From assembly GCA_963825255.1 (NCBI GenBank), contig CAWGSF010000009.1, positions 1 through 64,000 of the forward strand: a DNA stretch of 64,000 nt, given 5' to 3'. The position numbers were made by a program, and so were the translations under genes. The notes under the pieces were generated by a model. That model saw only the letters and a list, made by a program, of their open reading frames with translations. It searched no databases and had not been told where the DNA came from. Source of the stretch: JAIBJN01 sp963825255. Lineage in GTDB: Bacteria; Actinomycetota; Thermoleophilia; Gaiellales; Gaiellaceae. Positions 9,439 to 19,388 of this stretch are shown piece by piece. Position 1 is the first letter of the stretch. Each line of letters begins with the position of its first letter.

Positions 9439-10393
9439 TCAGCCGGCGGCCGCGGCGAGGCTCGCGGCTAGCGCCGCGACGCTCGCCCGGAGCTCGTCGG
9501 GCCGGCGGATCGTGAAGCCACATCCGAGGCCGGCCAGGAGGCTCGCCGTCCACTCCAGCGACTCGACCCGCAGGCGGAGGACCGTCTCGCCCTCCTCGTC
9601 GGCAAGCTCGCCGAGCGTCGCAGGGATCCGCTCGGCGGCCTCCGCCAGTGGAAGGTCGAGCGTCACCTCGACCTCCCACGCCCACGGGACGTTGGCGAGG
9701 GAGCTGCTGACGTAGGCGACCGCGTCGAAGCCCTCGGGAGGCGCGACCGCGGCCTCGTCCTCCATCGTGGGGCCGCTCATGCGGTCGACGCGGAAGGTGC
9801 GCAGCTCGCCGCGGCCGTGATCGTGCGCGGCGAGGTACCAGCGGCCCGCGTGCACGACGAGACCGAGAGGGCTGAGCTCGCGGCGGGAGAGCTCGCCCGC
9901 GAAGGCCCGGTAGCGCGTGCGGACCCGGCGCTTGCGCCGAATCGCGTCCGCCAGGAGGAGCACGATCTCGCCCGGCACGGGGGCTCCCGCCGAGGCGGAC
10001 GCCGGTGAAGCCGGTGGCGGCTTCGAGCGCCTCGACCCGGCCACGAAGGCGCGTCGGGAGGACGCGGTGGATCTTCGCGAGCGCACCGCCGGCCGCGGCG
10101 CTCTCGGTGTCCAGCCCGAGCCGCTGCGCCGCGACGAGCCCGAGCGCGACGACGACGGCCTCGTCGTCGCTCAGCATCAGCGGCGGCAGCCGGTAGCCGG
10201 GGCGCATCCGGTAGCCGCCGCCGGCGCCCCGCTGGCCCTCGATCGGGATGCCGAGCTCCTGTAGCGCGGCGATGTAGCGGCGGAGCGTCCGCACGTCGAC
10301 GCCGAGCCGGTCGGCGAGCTCCCTGCCTGTGGCGACGGGCTGCGTCTGGAGGGTCTCGAGGAGAGCGAGGAGCCGCGACGTGGGCGAGGGCAC
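9439..10393 (-). CDS. WYL-domain transcriptional regulator (frame-broken)
   Basis: This is a regulator with an N-terminal DeoR-type winged helix and a C-terminal WYL ligand-binding domain. The GTG at 10393 starts VPSPTSRLLALLETLQT. The helix-turn-helix reads GRELADRLGVDVRTLRRYIA and is followed by GIPIEGQRGAGGGYRMRPGY. After a break near 10000, the WYL half resumes with RRKRRVRTRYRAFAGE and GRWYLAAHDHGRGELRTFRVDR, where the WYL core is visible. The C-terminal WCX extension ends LAASLAAAAG. Total length is about 317 residues, normal for the family. It diverges from the lipocalin-like gene at 10475 across only about 80 bases, so it may regulate that gene and itself. Confidence 0.85.
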
Positions 10394-10474
10394 ACCGCTA
10401 GTCAAGCAGAGATAGAGGGCAAGAACGGCCCTATTTGGCCGATAGGGTCCGGACACGAGTCGAAGGGAGCAGTG

Positions 10475-10960
10475 ATGGCCGACGGAGCGCACGATTTCGA
10501 CTTCTGGATGGGAAGCTGGAAGGTGCACAACCGGTACCTCCGCGAGCGTCTGCGGGGCTCGGCCGGACTGGGTCGAGTTCGACGCGACGAGCGTCGCCCG
10601 GCCGCTCCCGGACGGGCTCGGGAACGAAGACGTGTTCCGCACCGACCACGAGGGCGGCTTCACCGGCCTGTCGTTTCGGTTCTTCGACCCGACGACCGAG
10701 CTGTGGTCGATCTACTGGGCCGACAGCCGGCGCCCGGGCTTCCTCGACCCGCCGGTGGTCGGGTCGTTCTCGGGCGACGTGGGCATCTTCGAGGGCGACG
10801 GACCGCCTCGACGGCAGACCCGTCCGCGTGCGTTTCACCTGGACGGGCGTGACGACCTCGACGCCGCGGTGGGAACAGGCCTTCTCGGACGACGGCGGCG
10901 AGACCTGGGAGACCAACTGGGTGATGGAGTTCACTCGCGCCGAGGACGCGAGTGGAATGA
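10475..10960 (+). CDS. DUF1579-like protein (frame-broken)
   Basis: This protein of about 160 residues begins MADGAHDFDFWMGSWKVHNR, the DFDFxxGxW opening common to a lipocalin-like family. Similarity continues in other frames: FRTDHEGGFTGLSFRFFDPT, ELWSIYWADSRRPGFLDPP and VRFTWTGVTTSTPRWEQAFS, then TWETNWVMEFTRAE. Two or three indels lie between 10545 and 10880. The end is uncertain; a TGA at 10958-10960 is reached only with one more frame change. It sits head to head with the WYL regulator and converges on the membrane protein gene ending at 10966. The role is unknown. Confidence 0.6.
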
Positions 10961-10965
10961 TCAGC

Positions 10966-12883
10966 TCAGGCCGAGACCTCGATCTCCGCGGGCAGCTCGT
11001 CGACGTCGGGCCCGGCCTCGAGCTCGACGCGGGCGCGGGCGTCGAAGTACATGTACGCGGTCACGAGCGCGACGAAGGGAAGGGCGAGCGCGTAGACGAC
11101 GCCCGCGATGACGTTGAGGGTCGCGAGCGGCGTCGCCGTGAGGAAGATCAGGATCGCCCCGAGTAGCGGGCCGAGGAGGAACGCGGACGCCGCGCTGACG
11201 CCGACGAGCGAGGCGACCTTGAACCAGCGGCGATACACGAGCTCCCGGCTGCGGCGCAGCGACTGCCACGACGATCGCCCCTCGAGCTCGACGACGGGCG
11301 CGAGCAGCGACCAGCGGATGGCGAGGAAGATCGCCACGGGGATCAGGACGACGGTCGTCGCGAGGGCGACCCACATGAGGACGAAGATCCCGACGCTGCC
11401 GAGGAGCTCCCGGATGCGCCGCAACGCGAGCCGGTAGGCGTCGACGGGGCCGACCCGCCGGCCGGCGTCCATCTCGACGAGCGCGCAGGCGGTCGCAGCC
11501 TGCACGAGCGCGAGCCCGAGGAGCGCGAGCGTCGGTCCCGATCACGGCTGCGACGAACGCCCACAGGCCGGCACCCTCCCCCGTGCCGCCGCCGAGGAGG
11601 TCGACGACCGCGAGCAGGAGCCACTGGAGCCCGGTGATGACGACCGTGATCGGGATCAGGAGCAGGCCGAGCCCGAGGAAGAGCCGCAGCCTTCGAGAGG
11701 TACATGCGCCCCGACGCCGAGAGGATCTGACCCCACGAACGCGTCCTCGCGAGCCGGAGGGGCGCCGTGGGGAGCCAGGTCGCGCGGACGGCGGCGAAGA
11801 CGATCAGCGCGAGGATGGAGGCGACGAGGAGGGCGACGGCCACGGGGCTGCGCAGGAGCAGGATGAGCCCCTTCGAGCCGGCGGCGACGGCCGTGCAGAA
11901 GAAGTCGGTCGCGCCCGTCCCGAACGTCCCTCCCGACGGCACGGCGTAGCTCCGGTCGCGCCAGCCCTCCGACCACGTGATCGGCTCCGTCCACTGCTGC
12001 TTCAGGTTCGGGCCGGTCGGGCCGTTGAAGAACGCCTTCTGCAACTCGCCCCACCGGCCCTCGAACGCGATCCACGGGAAGGCCTCCTCGGCGGCCGCGG
12101 GATCGCTCGGGATCGTCGCGACCCTGGGGCGTGAGCTCCACGTGGGGGCCGGTGGTGTCGTCGCAGCCGACGCCCGCCTCGGCCGAGCTCCCGAGCCAGA
12201 GCGCTGCGCCGTACTTGTTCGCGTGCGACCCGGACGCGGGGTAGACGACCGGGTGCGTGCCGTCGACGACCTCGAGACGCTCGTCGTCCCAGTCGGAGCG
12301 CTCCGCCCCCTCGTGCGCGCTGTAGCCGACGTCGACCGGCTCTCGATCGAGCGCCTCCGCCGCGTCGCCCGTGTCGAAGACGAGCTGGATCATCTCCCAG
12401 TCGCCCTCGTGCTTGTTGTTGAAGTCGTTGAAGGGGTAGAAGAACCAGTACTGGAGCGCGAGCTTGTCCGGGTACGCGGGCTCGGTCGCGACGTGCGCGT
12501 AGACGACCGGCTCGCTGCCCTCGGTGAGCCGGCGCGCCCAGCGCTGGTAGTCGCAGCCCGCGTCGAGCGGGTCGCCGGGGAAGTCGAGGTGGTACTCGAA
12601 CTTGCCGACGAGGTCGTCGGCCGTCGGGCCGACCTCGATCAGGTCGGTCGGGTTCCAGGGGCCCCGGAGCGCGACCGTGTCGTCGCCGAGGAGGTCGTCG
12701 ATGTCCGTGGGCATGAACGGCTCCCCCGGCCCGCACTCCTCGGACTGCTGGACGAGGCGCACGACCGGCGCGAAGCGCTCGGCGAGCGCCGGTCTCGTCC
12801 TCGAGGTCGGCGGAGGCGATGGGCGGCCATCCGAGCGCGGCGACGACGGCGACGACGCCGAGCAGCGCTCGCGGGGCGATCAC
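10966..12883 (-). CDS. Secreted/membrane protein with Vps62-like domain (frame-broken)
   Basis: This protein of about 640 residues is read across four breaks (near 12790, 12125, 11690 and 11540). The GTG at 12883 lies in a GTGA overlap with the TauE gene stop and starts a signal peptide, IAPRALLGVVAVVAALGW. The extracellular part (about residues 50-270) resembles the Vps62/DUF946 family. It has PVVYAHVATEP, LALQYWFFYPFNDFNNKHEG, DWEMIQLVFD and YPASGSHANKYG. A single hydrophobic helix follows (LLLRSPVAVALLVASILALI). The rest is a multi-helix membrane domain with DAYRLALRRIRELLGSVGIF, like the glycerophosphodiesterase-associated membrane region. Eukaryotic Vps62 relatives handle vacuolar sorting; the bacterial role is not known. 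Confidence 0.6.
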
Positions 12884-13824
12884 GGCTCTCGGACGGGGTC
12901 GCTCGCTCGGCCGCCGGGGCGCTGGGAAGGCTGGCCGGCGGACGCAGCTGCCACGGATTCGGCGTCCCGGAGAAGGCGCGTCAGGCCCCAGACACCGAGC
13001 GCCGCGAAGCCGACTGCGAGCCCGACGACCACGATCATGTTCGCGTAGGGGACGTCGAGGAGCTTCACTCCGCTGAGGATGAGCGCGGCCGCGAGCGCGA
13101 GCCTGAGGACGCGCTCGGGCATGCCGACGCTGATCTGGCTCCCGATGAGCACGCCCGGGATCGAGCCGACGAGCAGCCACCCGACCGCCGTGAGCTCGAC
13201 GTTTCCGGCGACGAGGTGGCCCAGGCCGGCGACCCAGAGGAGCGCAGCCGCGTGGAAGATGTCGGTGCCGACGACGAACCTGGCTGCGAGCGGGAAGGCG
13301 ACCAGCATCGCGAGCGCGAAGAGCGTCCCGCTTCCGACCGAGGTGAGCCCGACGACGAACCCCCCGACGGCGCCGATGCAGACGGCGACGACCTTGTCCC
13401 TGGTCGTCAGCGTTCCCAGCTGCGACGCCGAGCCGCCCGGGTGCACCAGCGCCTTGACGACGAAGGCGGCGCCGCCGACGACGAGCATCACGCCCAGGAT
13501 CTTCCCCTGCACCGAGTCGACGTTGTCCCCGTAGCGGTCGGTCAGGTAGGTGGCGACCCAGACGCCGACCAGAGACATCGGCGCGCTCCCGGCGAGCATC
13601 CAGATGCCGAGCCGCACCCGCACGGTGCCCAGCCGACGGTGACGGGCGGCGCCGACCGACTTGAAGACGGCGCCGTGGAGGATGTCGGTGCCGATCGCGA
13701 CCGAAGGGTTGAAGTTGAAGAGGAAGATCAGGATCGGCGTCATCAGCGAGCCGCCGCCCATCCCCGTCATCCCGACGAGGATGCCGATGAGCAGGCCCGC
13801 GAGGGCGAGGCGCGGGTCGTTCAT
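12880..13824 (-). CDS. TauE/SafE family anion exporter
   Basis: This is a membrane transporter of the sulfite/organosulfonate exporter family with 314 residues and about eight or nine helices. The ATG at 13824 overlaps the stop of the universal stress protein gene (ATGA), which decides the start over one eight codons upstream. The two family repeats are clear: GLLIGILVGMTGMGGGSLMT at the N terminus and GAVGGFVVGLTSVGSGTLFA near residue 155. Each is followed by a conserved GTDI segment (AIGTDILHG and VVGTDIFHA). The C terminus is hydrophilic and Ala/Ser-rich. Translational coupling with the stress protein suggests a joint role under stress. The substrate is not certain. Confidence 0.85.
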   Translation of the reverse strand: MNDPRLALAGLLIGILVGMTGMGGGSLMTPILIFLFNFNPSVAIGTDILHGAVFKSVGAARHRRLGTVRVRLGIWMLAGSAPMSLVGVWVATYLTDRYGDNVDSVQGKILGVMLVVGGAAFVVKALVHPGGSASQLGTLTTRDKVVAVCIGAVGGFVVGLTSVGSGTLFALAMLVAFPLAARFVVGTDIFHAAALLWVAGLGHLVAGNVELTAVGWLLVGSIPGVLIGSQISVGMPERVLRLALAAALILSGVKLLDVPYANMIVVVGLAVGFAALGVWGLTRLLRDAESVAAASAGQPSQRPGGRASDPVREP

Positions 13825-14219
13825 GAGTAGACGACGAGCACGTCGCACGGCGAGTGCCGCAGGACGTCCTGGTTCACGCTGCCCTCGACGAGGCGCTCGA
13901 GGAACCCCTTCTTCCGGGTCCCCACCACGATGAGGCCGACGCCGCGCTCGCGGGCGAGCTTCACGATCGCCTCGGCCGGGTGGCCGCTCGAGGGGACGTA
14001 CTCGGCCGACAGCCCCCGCTCCGTCAGGTAGCTCTCCGCCTGACCCAGCCGCTCGCCGGCGAAGCGCGACTCCTCGTCGACCTCCTGGGCGTCGGCCGAC
14101 GCGGCGACCGTGGTCACGATCAGGGCCGCGCCGAGCGCCTCGGCGAGGTCGGCGGCGCGTCCGAGTGTCTCGGTCGTCGGGTCGTCGTAGGCGACGAGGA
14201 TTGTCTGCGGCACCGCCAC
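13821..14219 (-). CDS. Universal stress protein (UspA family)
   Basis: This single-domain UspA protein has 132 residues, the normal length. The N terminus QTILVAYDDPTTETLGRAAD carries the first strand and the acidic residue after it. The ATP-binding signature G-x2-G-x9-G-S is present in GTRKKGFLERLVEGSVNQDV, so it is likely an ATP-binding member. It ends HSPCDVLVVYS. The stop overlaps the start of the TauE gene, so the two are translated together. Such proteins respond to starvation, oxidative or respiratory stress; the specific cue is not visible. Confidence 0.9.
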   Translation of the reverse strand: MAVPQTILVAYDDPTTETLGRAADLAEALGAALIVTTVAASADAQEVDEESRFAGERLGQAESYLTERGLSAEYVPSSGHPAEAIVKLARERGVGLIVVGTRKKGFLERLVEGSVNQDVLRHSPCDVLVVYS

Positions 14220-14241
14220 TGCTGCCCCGGAAGCCTACGGG

Positions 14242-15358
14242 CTAGCCAGGGCGGACGAAGCGGACCTCGCGCGTCTCCGCGTCCCCGGCGATCAGGCGCA
14301 GAAGGCGCCGGCCCTCGGCGCCGATCGCGGCGATTGCCTTCTTCGGGAGCCGCTCGACGTGGCTGACGACGAGCGTGGCGTCGCCGGCAGCCCGCTCGAG
14401 GCGCCAGAGGCCGCAGACGAGCCCGTCGTGGAGCACGGAGCCGTGGACGGGACCGGCCGTCCGCGCGAGCGCCCGGCGGCGGTCGTCGGAGAGGAACCTG
14501 CTGCGATCGGCGTGCGAGAGGAGGAGGTTGTCGTACTCGGGCAGGAAACGCGGCGGCGCGGGCGTCGCCGGATCGGGGCGCGGCGCATCGGGGAGGTCGA
14601 CGAGCTCGCGGCCGCGCTCGTCGCGGAACAGGCGCAGCTTCGGCCGGAGGCGGTCGACCACCTCCCGCAGCCCCGTGAGACGGGACCAGGCGGTCACGTC
14701 GGCGGCGGCAGCCGGCCCGAAGGCGGCGAGGTAGCGGAGGACGACGTCGTCGATGGACGGCTTCGCCGCGAGCGGCCGGCCGAGCCAGGCTTCGGCCGTG
14801 GTCGAGCGTGACCTGGGCCGTTCGCCCCCAGACGCCGCGAGGCGGGACCTGGACGAGCGCGAGCAGGTTCCGGCACGCGTAGGCGAGGGCCGCGGCCGAG
14901 TGCTGCGGATACAGCTCGGCCAGCGCGCTCCGGAGCTCGGGCCCGGTGCGCGGCCGCTCGGCGAGGAGAGCGGCAGCGTCGGCGAGGACGGGGCCGAGGT
15001 CGACGCCGCGCAGCGTCGGCGCATGCTCCGGATGACGGGCCAGCTCCCCGTCGAGCACGGGCTGGACGAGCGGGCGGAGGAGGAGGCAGTCGTCGGCGCT
15101 GACGAGGTGGATCGTCGCCCGCATGACGACGGTCCGCACGACCCGCCGCTCCACGAGGAGCTCGGCGAGCGCCTCGGGCCGGAACCGCTCGAGGCGCGAC
15201 CAGAGAGCCGTGTACGGGTTGAGGGGAACCTGGGCCTGGAGGCCGACGAGGTGCTCGACCGCCTCGAGGGGCGACATGGCCGAGCGGCGAAGGAGCAGCT
15301 GGCGCTCGAGCGTCGCCCGGTTCAGAGCCCGCAGGCTGAGGACCTCACCGCCCGCCAT
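14242..15358 (-). CDS. Winged-helix AlkZ/YcaQ-like protein (HTH_42 family, frame-broken)
   Basis: This protein of about 370 residues belongs to the family of DNA glycosylases AlkZ and AlkX (YcaQ), which unhook or remove bulky alkylated bases. The N terminus MAGGEVLSLRALNRATLERQ is followed by EHLVGLQAQVPLNPYTALWS. Its Q-A-Q matches the position of the catalytic QxQ/QxD motif. Then come VVRTVVMRATIHLVSADDCL, RNLLALVQVPPRGVWG and, after a break near 14800, AKPSIDDVVLRYLAAFGPAA. The end contains FLPEYDNLLLSHADRSRF and LPKKAIAAI. Many genomes carry members of unknown substrate, so glycosylase activity is inferred. It starts eight bases after the large FG-GAP gene and is probably co-transcribed with it. 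Confidence 0.75.
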
Positions 15359-15366
15359 GTCGGCCG

Positions 15367-18300
15367 CTACGACCCGACGCGCACGACCCGGTTCGCGGCG
15401 ACACCGCGAAGGACGGTCGTCTCGCCGCCCGGGTAGCGGACGATCAGGCGGCTGACTCGCGTCGCGTCCCCGAGGCCGAAGTGGACGCGCGGGTCCTCCG
15501 AGGACAGGTAGCTGCTCCCCGCGTGCACCTCGCGGACGAGCCTCTGCCCGCCCGGCAGGACGGCGGTCACCGTGGCGCCCGGGTGGAACCCGTCGAGCGC
15601 GACCTCGAGCCAGCGCCCGCGAGGAGTCGTGTTCTCGAGCAGGGCGAGTTGCCCGCCGATCGTGTTGACGGCGATGTCGAGGTCGCCGTCGTTGTCGTAG
15701 TCGGCGGCGGCGAGGCCTCGTCCGTTGAGCGCCAGCTTCTCCCGCGAGCCGGCGTTCCGAGTGGCGTCCTCGAACCCGCCGGGGCCCTTCCGGAGCACCT
15801 GGATCGGCTGGGCGTCCTTCGCGAGGTCGGTGACCGGGATGGCGCCGTTGCCGACGACGAGGTCGAGGTCGCCGTCGAGGTCGAGGTCGACCCACGACAC
15901 GCCCCAGCCGGTGTAGTTGCCGCGGAATGCGGAGTCGAACGACGAGCGCACGTCGGCGAACGGGCTGCCCGCGGTCGAGCTCCGGCTGCGGTACACGGCG
16001 TGCTTCTGGTGGCGGGAGTTGGTGACGACGAGGTCGGTGCGGCCGTCGCCGCTGTAGTCCGCCGCGGCGATGCCCATGCCCGCGTGGGCGTCGGCGACGC
16101 CGGCGGCCGGCGCGACGTCCTTCAGGCGGAAGCCGAGCCCGGTCGGATCCGCGCCGGCGCCGCCCGGCCAGGGGACGTTCCGGTAGAGACGGTTCGGATC
16201 CTCGTCGTTGGCGACGTAGAGATCGAGGCGGCCGTCGCCGTCGAGGTCGGAGAGCACTGCGCCGAGGCTGTGGTCGAACGTCGCCCCGGTCGAGCCCCGC
16301 CTGGGCGCCGACCTCGCGGAACCGCGGCCGCCCGTTCGCGCCGGGTCCCTCGTTCAGGTAGAGGAGGTCGCGAACGCCCTGGTAGCGGCTGGGGAAGCCT
16401 CCCAGGGAATCCTCGGCGGGCGCATTCGTGTTCGTGTAGCCGGCCACGTAGAGATCAGGACGCCCGTCGCCGTTCACGTCGCCCGCGGCCGCGCCTGCGT
16501 GCCAGCCGTAGTCGTCGATCCCCGCAGCGCGGGCGCCCTCCGTGAACGTGCCGTCGCCGTCGTTCCAGAGGAGCGCGTCGTAGGTCGACGACGTGACGTA
16601 GAGGTCGGTGTGCCCGTCGAGGTCGAAGTCGGCGGCGACGCAGCCGTTCCCGCGCAGCGAGACGTCGGCGCGCGAGGCCCTGCCGACGTCGACGAACCTG
16701 CCCTTCTCGTTGTGGAAGAGCGCGCTCCGCGGCAGGCCGCCCTCCCGCTTCCACCTGGCGACGTCGAGCTCCGAGTAGGAGTTCACGGCGAAGAGGTCCA
16801 TCCAGCCGTCGCGGTCGTAGTCGAGCCAGCAGACCCCGGCGCCCATCATCGCCACCGGATCGGCGGGGGTGACCGTGTAGGCGAACGAGGACTGGCGGAA
16901 GTCGAGGCCGACCGCGTCCGAGACGGGCCTCAGGTGCGGAGCGACGTAGCCGGCCAGCGCGACCGGGGCGGCCGGGGCCGCCACCGGCGTCGGAGCCGCG
17001 TCGACCGCCCCGGCGCGCGCGGCGACGATCAGGAAGCGGTCCCCGTCGAGCACGAGCTCGAACGTCCGCTGAAAGGGCGTGCGATCGCTCTGCGACACGG
17101 CCGTCGCCGACGATCCCTCGTACCGTGAGCTCACGAGCGAGCCGTCGAGCGTCGCGACCACGACCGGCGGGCCTTGCCCCTCGCCGGGCTCGAGGGTGAG
17201 GCGCATCTCGTCGACGTCGTACTCGGGGACGACGACGGTGCCGCCCGGCGAGGCGCGGATCTGCCGCCGCAGCTCGGCGAGCCACTCGCCCCCCGCGCCG
17301 GTCGCCGCGAGCGCCCCGTCGCGCCGGCGGAGGGCATCGGCCGCGATCTGGAGGTCGGCGACGACGTCGCCGGCGATCCGCGTCGCCGTCGCGTCGTCGA
17401 TCTCCGAGGCCACAGTGCTCGAGGGGACGACGGTCACCTGCGGGAGCTGCCCCGAAACGGCTGCGCCGGCCGTCTCTGCGCCGGAGCGCGCCGGGATCCC
17501 CGCGAGGACGACGAGGCCGGCGAACGCCGCCGCCCCGGTCAACGCCGCCGCGCCGAGCCCGCGGCCTCCCAGGCGTGGAAGGCGGGATCCGGATGTCGCG
17601 CGCTCGGGGAGGAGCCACTCGAGCAGCGGGCGCACCGCGCAGACGAGGGCCAATGCCCCGAGCAGCGCGACCTTGCTCGCGTACTCGGTCGTCTGAGGCG
17701 CGATCAGAAGCGTCGCCAGGAGCCCGATCGTGACCCCGTAGACGCGCCGCGCCGCGCGGCTCTCGGGCATCGTCTTCGGGTCGGTGATCATGAAGAAGAG
17801 GAAGACGAGGACCTCGGGCGAGAACACGAGGATCCGCCAGAAGGTCCAGCCCTCGACCGGCCCGAGGTACCAGCGCGCGGTCATCGCGTGACCGCTCGCA
17901 ACGAGCACCGCCATCCCGGCCGCGAAGGCGACCCAGAAGCCCAGGGCGATCCCCAGGAGGTGGATGCGGCGGAGGATCAGGAAGCCGCCTGCGACGATGA
18001 TCGCGAGCGCGAGCGCGAGCCACGGCGACATGGGGCCCCACCAGAAGTCCAGCGGCTCGGCGAGCTCCGGCCCGAGCAGGAGGAAGCAGAGGACGAGCCC
18101 GATGTTCGACGGGTTGAAGATGTGCCGGCCGCGGAAGCGGATGACGTACTTCGACAGCAGCGCGACGGCGGCGGTCGCGGCGAAGATCCACCAGCCCCGC
18201 ATGCTCCACCAGTCGCCGTGCTCGGTCCCGGGGACGCGGAGCACGAAGGCGACCCCGTTCCCGGTCAGCATCGCGCTCGCCGGCCACAGAATCACGTGCT

Positions 18301-18544
18301 GGCGGACGAACGCGATCCCGACCTCGAGCACCGCGCACGTGAGCAGGGCGACGAGGATCTGGGCGATCGAGAGGTCGAAGTCGAACGCGACCTGCCCGAG
18401 CACCTGCAGCGACACGATCACCGCGGCGAGGTGGAGGCGCGGATCGCGGAGCCGTGGCAGGAGGACCGGGTACGGCGTGCCCCGGATTCGCAGCGTCGGT
18501 CCCGCGACGCCGGCTACGGCGGGCGCGCTCATCGAGCGAATCAT
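15367..18544 (-). CDS. UnbU-UnbV-like fusion: RnfD/NqrB-like membrane domain plus FG-GAP repeats and ASPIC domain
   Basis: This protein of about 1,055 residues has one break near 16265-16290. Residues 20-330 form eight to ten membrane helices resembling the NqrB/RnfD family and the UnbU proteins of enediyne clusters (ILWPASAMLTGNGVAFVLR, FRGRHIFNPSNIGLVLCFLL, FFMITDPKTMPESRAARRVY). I do not see the S/TGAT flavin-attachment motif. A variable linker follows, then at least seven calcium-binding-type FG-GAP/VCBS motifs (CWLDYDRDGWMDLFAVNSYS, AGDVNGDGRPDLYVAGYTNT, DYDNDGDLDIAVN). The C terminus is an ASPIC/UnbV domain (PGATVTAVLPGGQRLVREVH, VHFGLGDA, LIVRYPGGE). UnbU and UnbV are usually separate adjacent genes. 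No enediyne synthase is present, so a drug-related role is not implied. It diverges from superoxide dismutase across 48 bases. Confidence 0.8.
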
Positions 18545-18592
18545 GCTAACTCGTCTAGTCTTGAACGCACGAGTCGAAACCCGGGAGGCGAG

Positions 18593-19219
18593 ATGCCCTA
18601 CGAGCTACCCAAGCTGCCGTACGACTACGACGCGCTCGAGCCCACGATCGACGAGCAGACGATGCATCTCCACCACGAGAAGCACCACGCGACCTACGTC
18701 TCGAACCTCAACGCCGCGCTGCAGGGCTCCGAGTGGGACGGCCGCCCTCTCGAGCAGGTCCTCGCGAACCTCGACCTCATCCCCGAGGAGAAGCGCGCGG
18801 CCGTGCGCAACAACGGCGGCGGCCACGCGAACCACTCGCTCTTCTGGGAGATCATGAGCCCCGAGGGCGGCGGAGCTCCGACGGGGGACCTCGCGCAGGC
18901 GATCGACGACACCTTCGACGGCCTCGACCAGCTCAAGGCGCAGCTGATCGACGCGGGCGTCAAGCGCTTCGGCAGCGGTTGGGCGTGGCTGATCCACGAC
19001 GGCACGGGGCTCGCGGTCGTGTCGACGCCGAACCAGGACTCGCCGCTCATGACGACGGACACGCCGCTGCTCGGGATCGACGTGTGGGAGCACGCCTACT
19101 ACCTCCGCTACCAGAACCGCAGGCCCGAGTACCTCGAGGCGTGGTGGAACGTCGTCCACTGGCCGGCCGTTGCGGAGCGGTACCAGGCGGCGGTTGCGGG
19201 CGTCAGCGCGTCGACGTAG
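18593..19219 (+). CDS. Superoxide dismutase, Fe/Mn family
   Basis: This intact 208-residue enzyme converts superoxide to oxygen and hydrogen peroxide in the cytoplasm. The ATG at 18593 follows the ribosome binding site CGGGAGGCG. The N-terminal domain has TMHLHHEKHHATYV with the first metal ligand His27. The second His is in GGGHANHSLFWEIMSP. The C-terminal domain has the FGSGWAWLI signature and the DVWEHAYYLRYQNRRPEYL block, with the Asp and His ligands in DVWEH. Whether it uses iron or manganese cannot be told reliably from the sequence. Its promoter must lie within the 48 bases shared with the divergent FG-GAP gene. Confidence 0.95.
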   Translation: MPYELPKLPYDYDALEPTIDEQTMHLHHEKHHATYVSNLNAALQGSEWDGRPLEQVLANLDLIPEEKRAAVRNNGGGHANHSLFWEIMSPEGGGAPTGDLAQAIDDTFDGLDQLKAQLIDAGVKRFGSGWAWLIHDGTGLAVVSTPNQDSPLMTTDTPLLGIDVWEHAYYLRYQNRRPEYLEAWWNVVHWPAVAERYQAAVAGVSAST

Positions 19220-19274
19220 TCCACGACCTCCGCGGCACGGGAGGCGGGGCGCCGCACGAGCGCGTCAGGGCCGC

Positions 19275-19388
19275 GTGACGCCGGAGTCGTGGACGCACGG
19301 CTCGGACGAGCAGCGGCAGAGCTGGCTCGTGCGCGGGATCGAGGGCGGCAACGCCAACGCCTGCGACACGTTCAGCGGGCCGGTGTGA
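19275..19388 (+). pseudogene. C-terminal remnant of a YpfJ-type neutral zinc metallopeptidase
   Basis: The frame from 19275 reads VTPESWTHGSDEQRQSWLVR, then GIEGGNANACDTFSGPV and stop. This matches the conserved C terminus of the putative neutral zinc metallopeptidase family (normally about 290 residues; THGSSEQRxxW...GCDTF). The catalytic HExxH part is absent; the sequence before 19275 is the end of superoxide dismutase and a 55-base gap. I read it as the tail of a deleted gene. It overlaps the convergent glycosyltransferase gene by 17 bases. Confidence 0.55.

Noticed and set aside
11977..13830. A 617-codon plus-strand frame over the Vps62-like and TauE genes
   Set aside because: It is acidic/basic low-complexity antisense of two well-supported minus-strand genes.
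15367..18544. Evidence for an enediyne antibiotic cluster
   Set aside because: Only the UnbU/UnbV-like protein is present. No polyketide synthase, thioesterase or tailoring genes are in the window, and UnbU/UnbV pairs are frequent outside such clusters.
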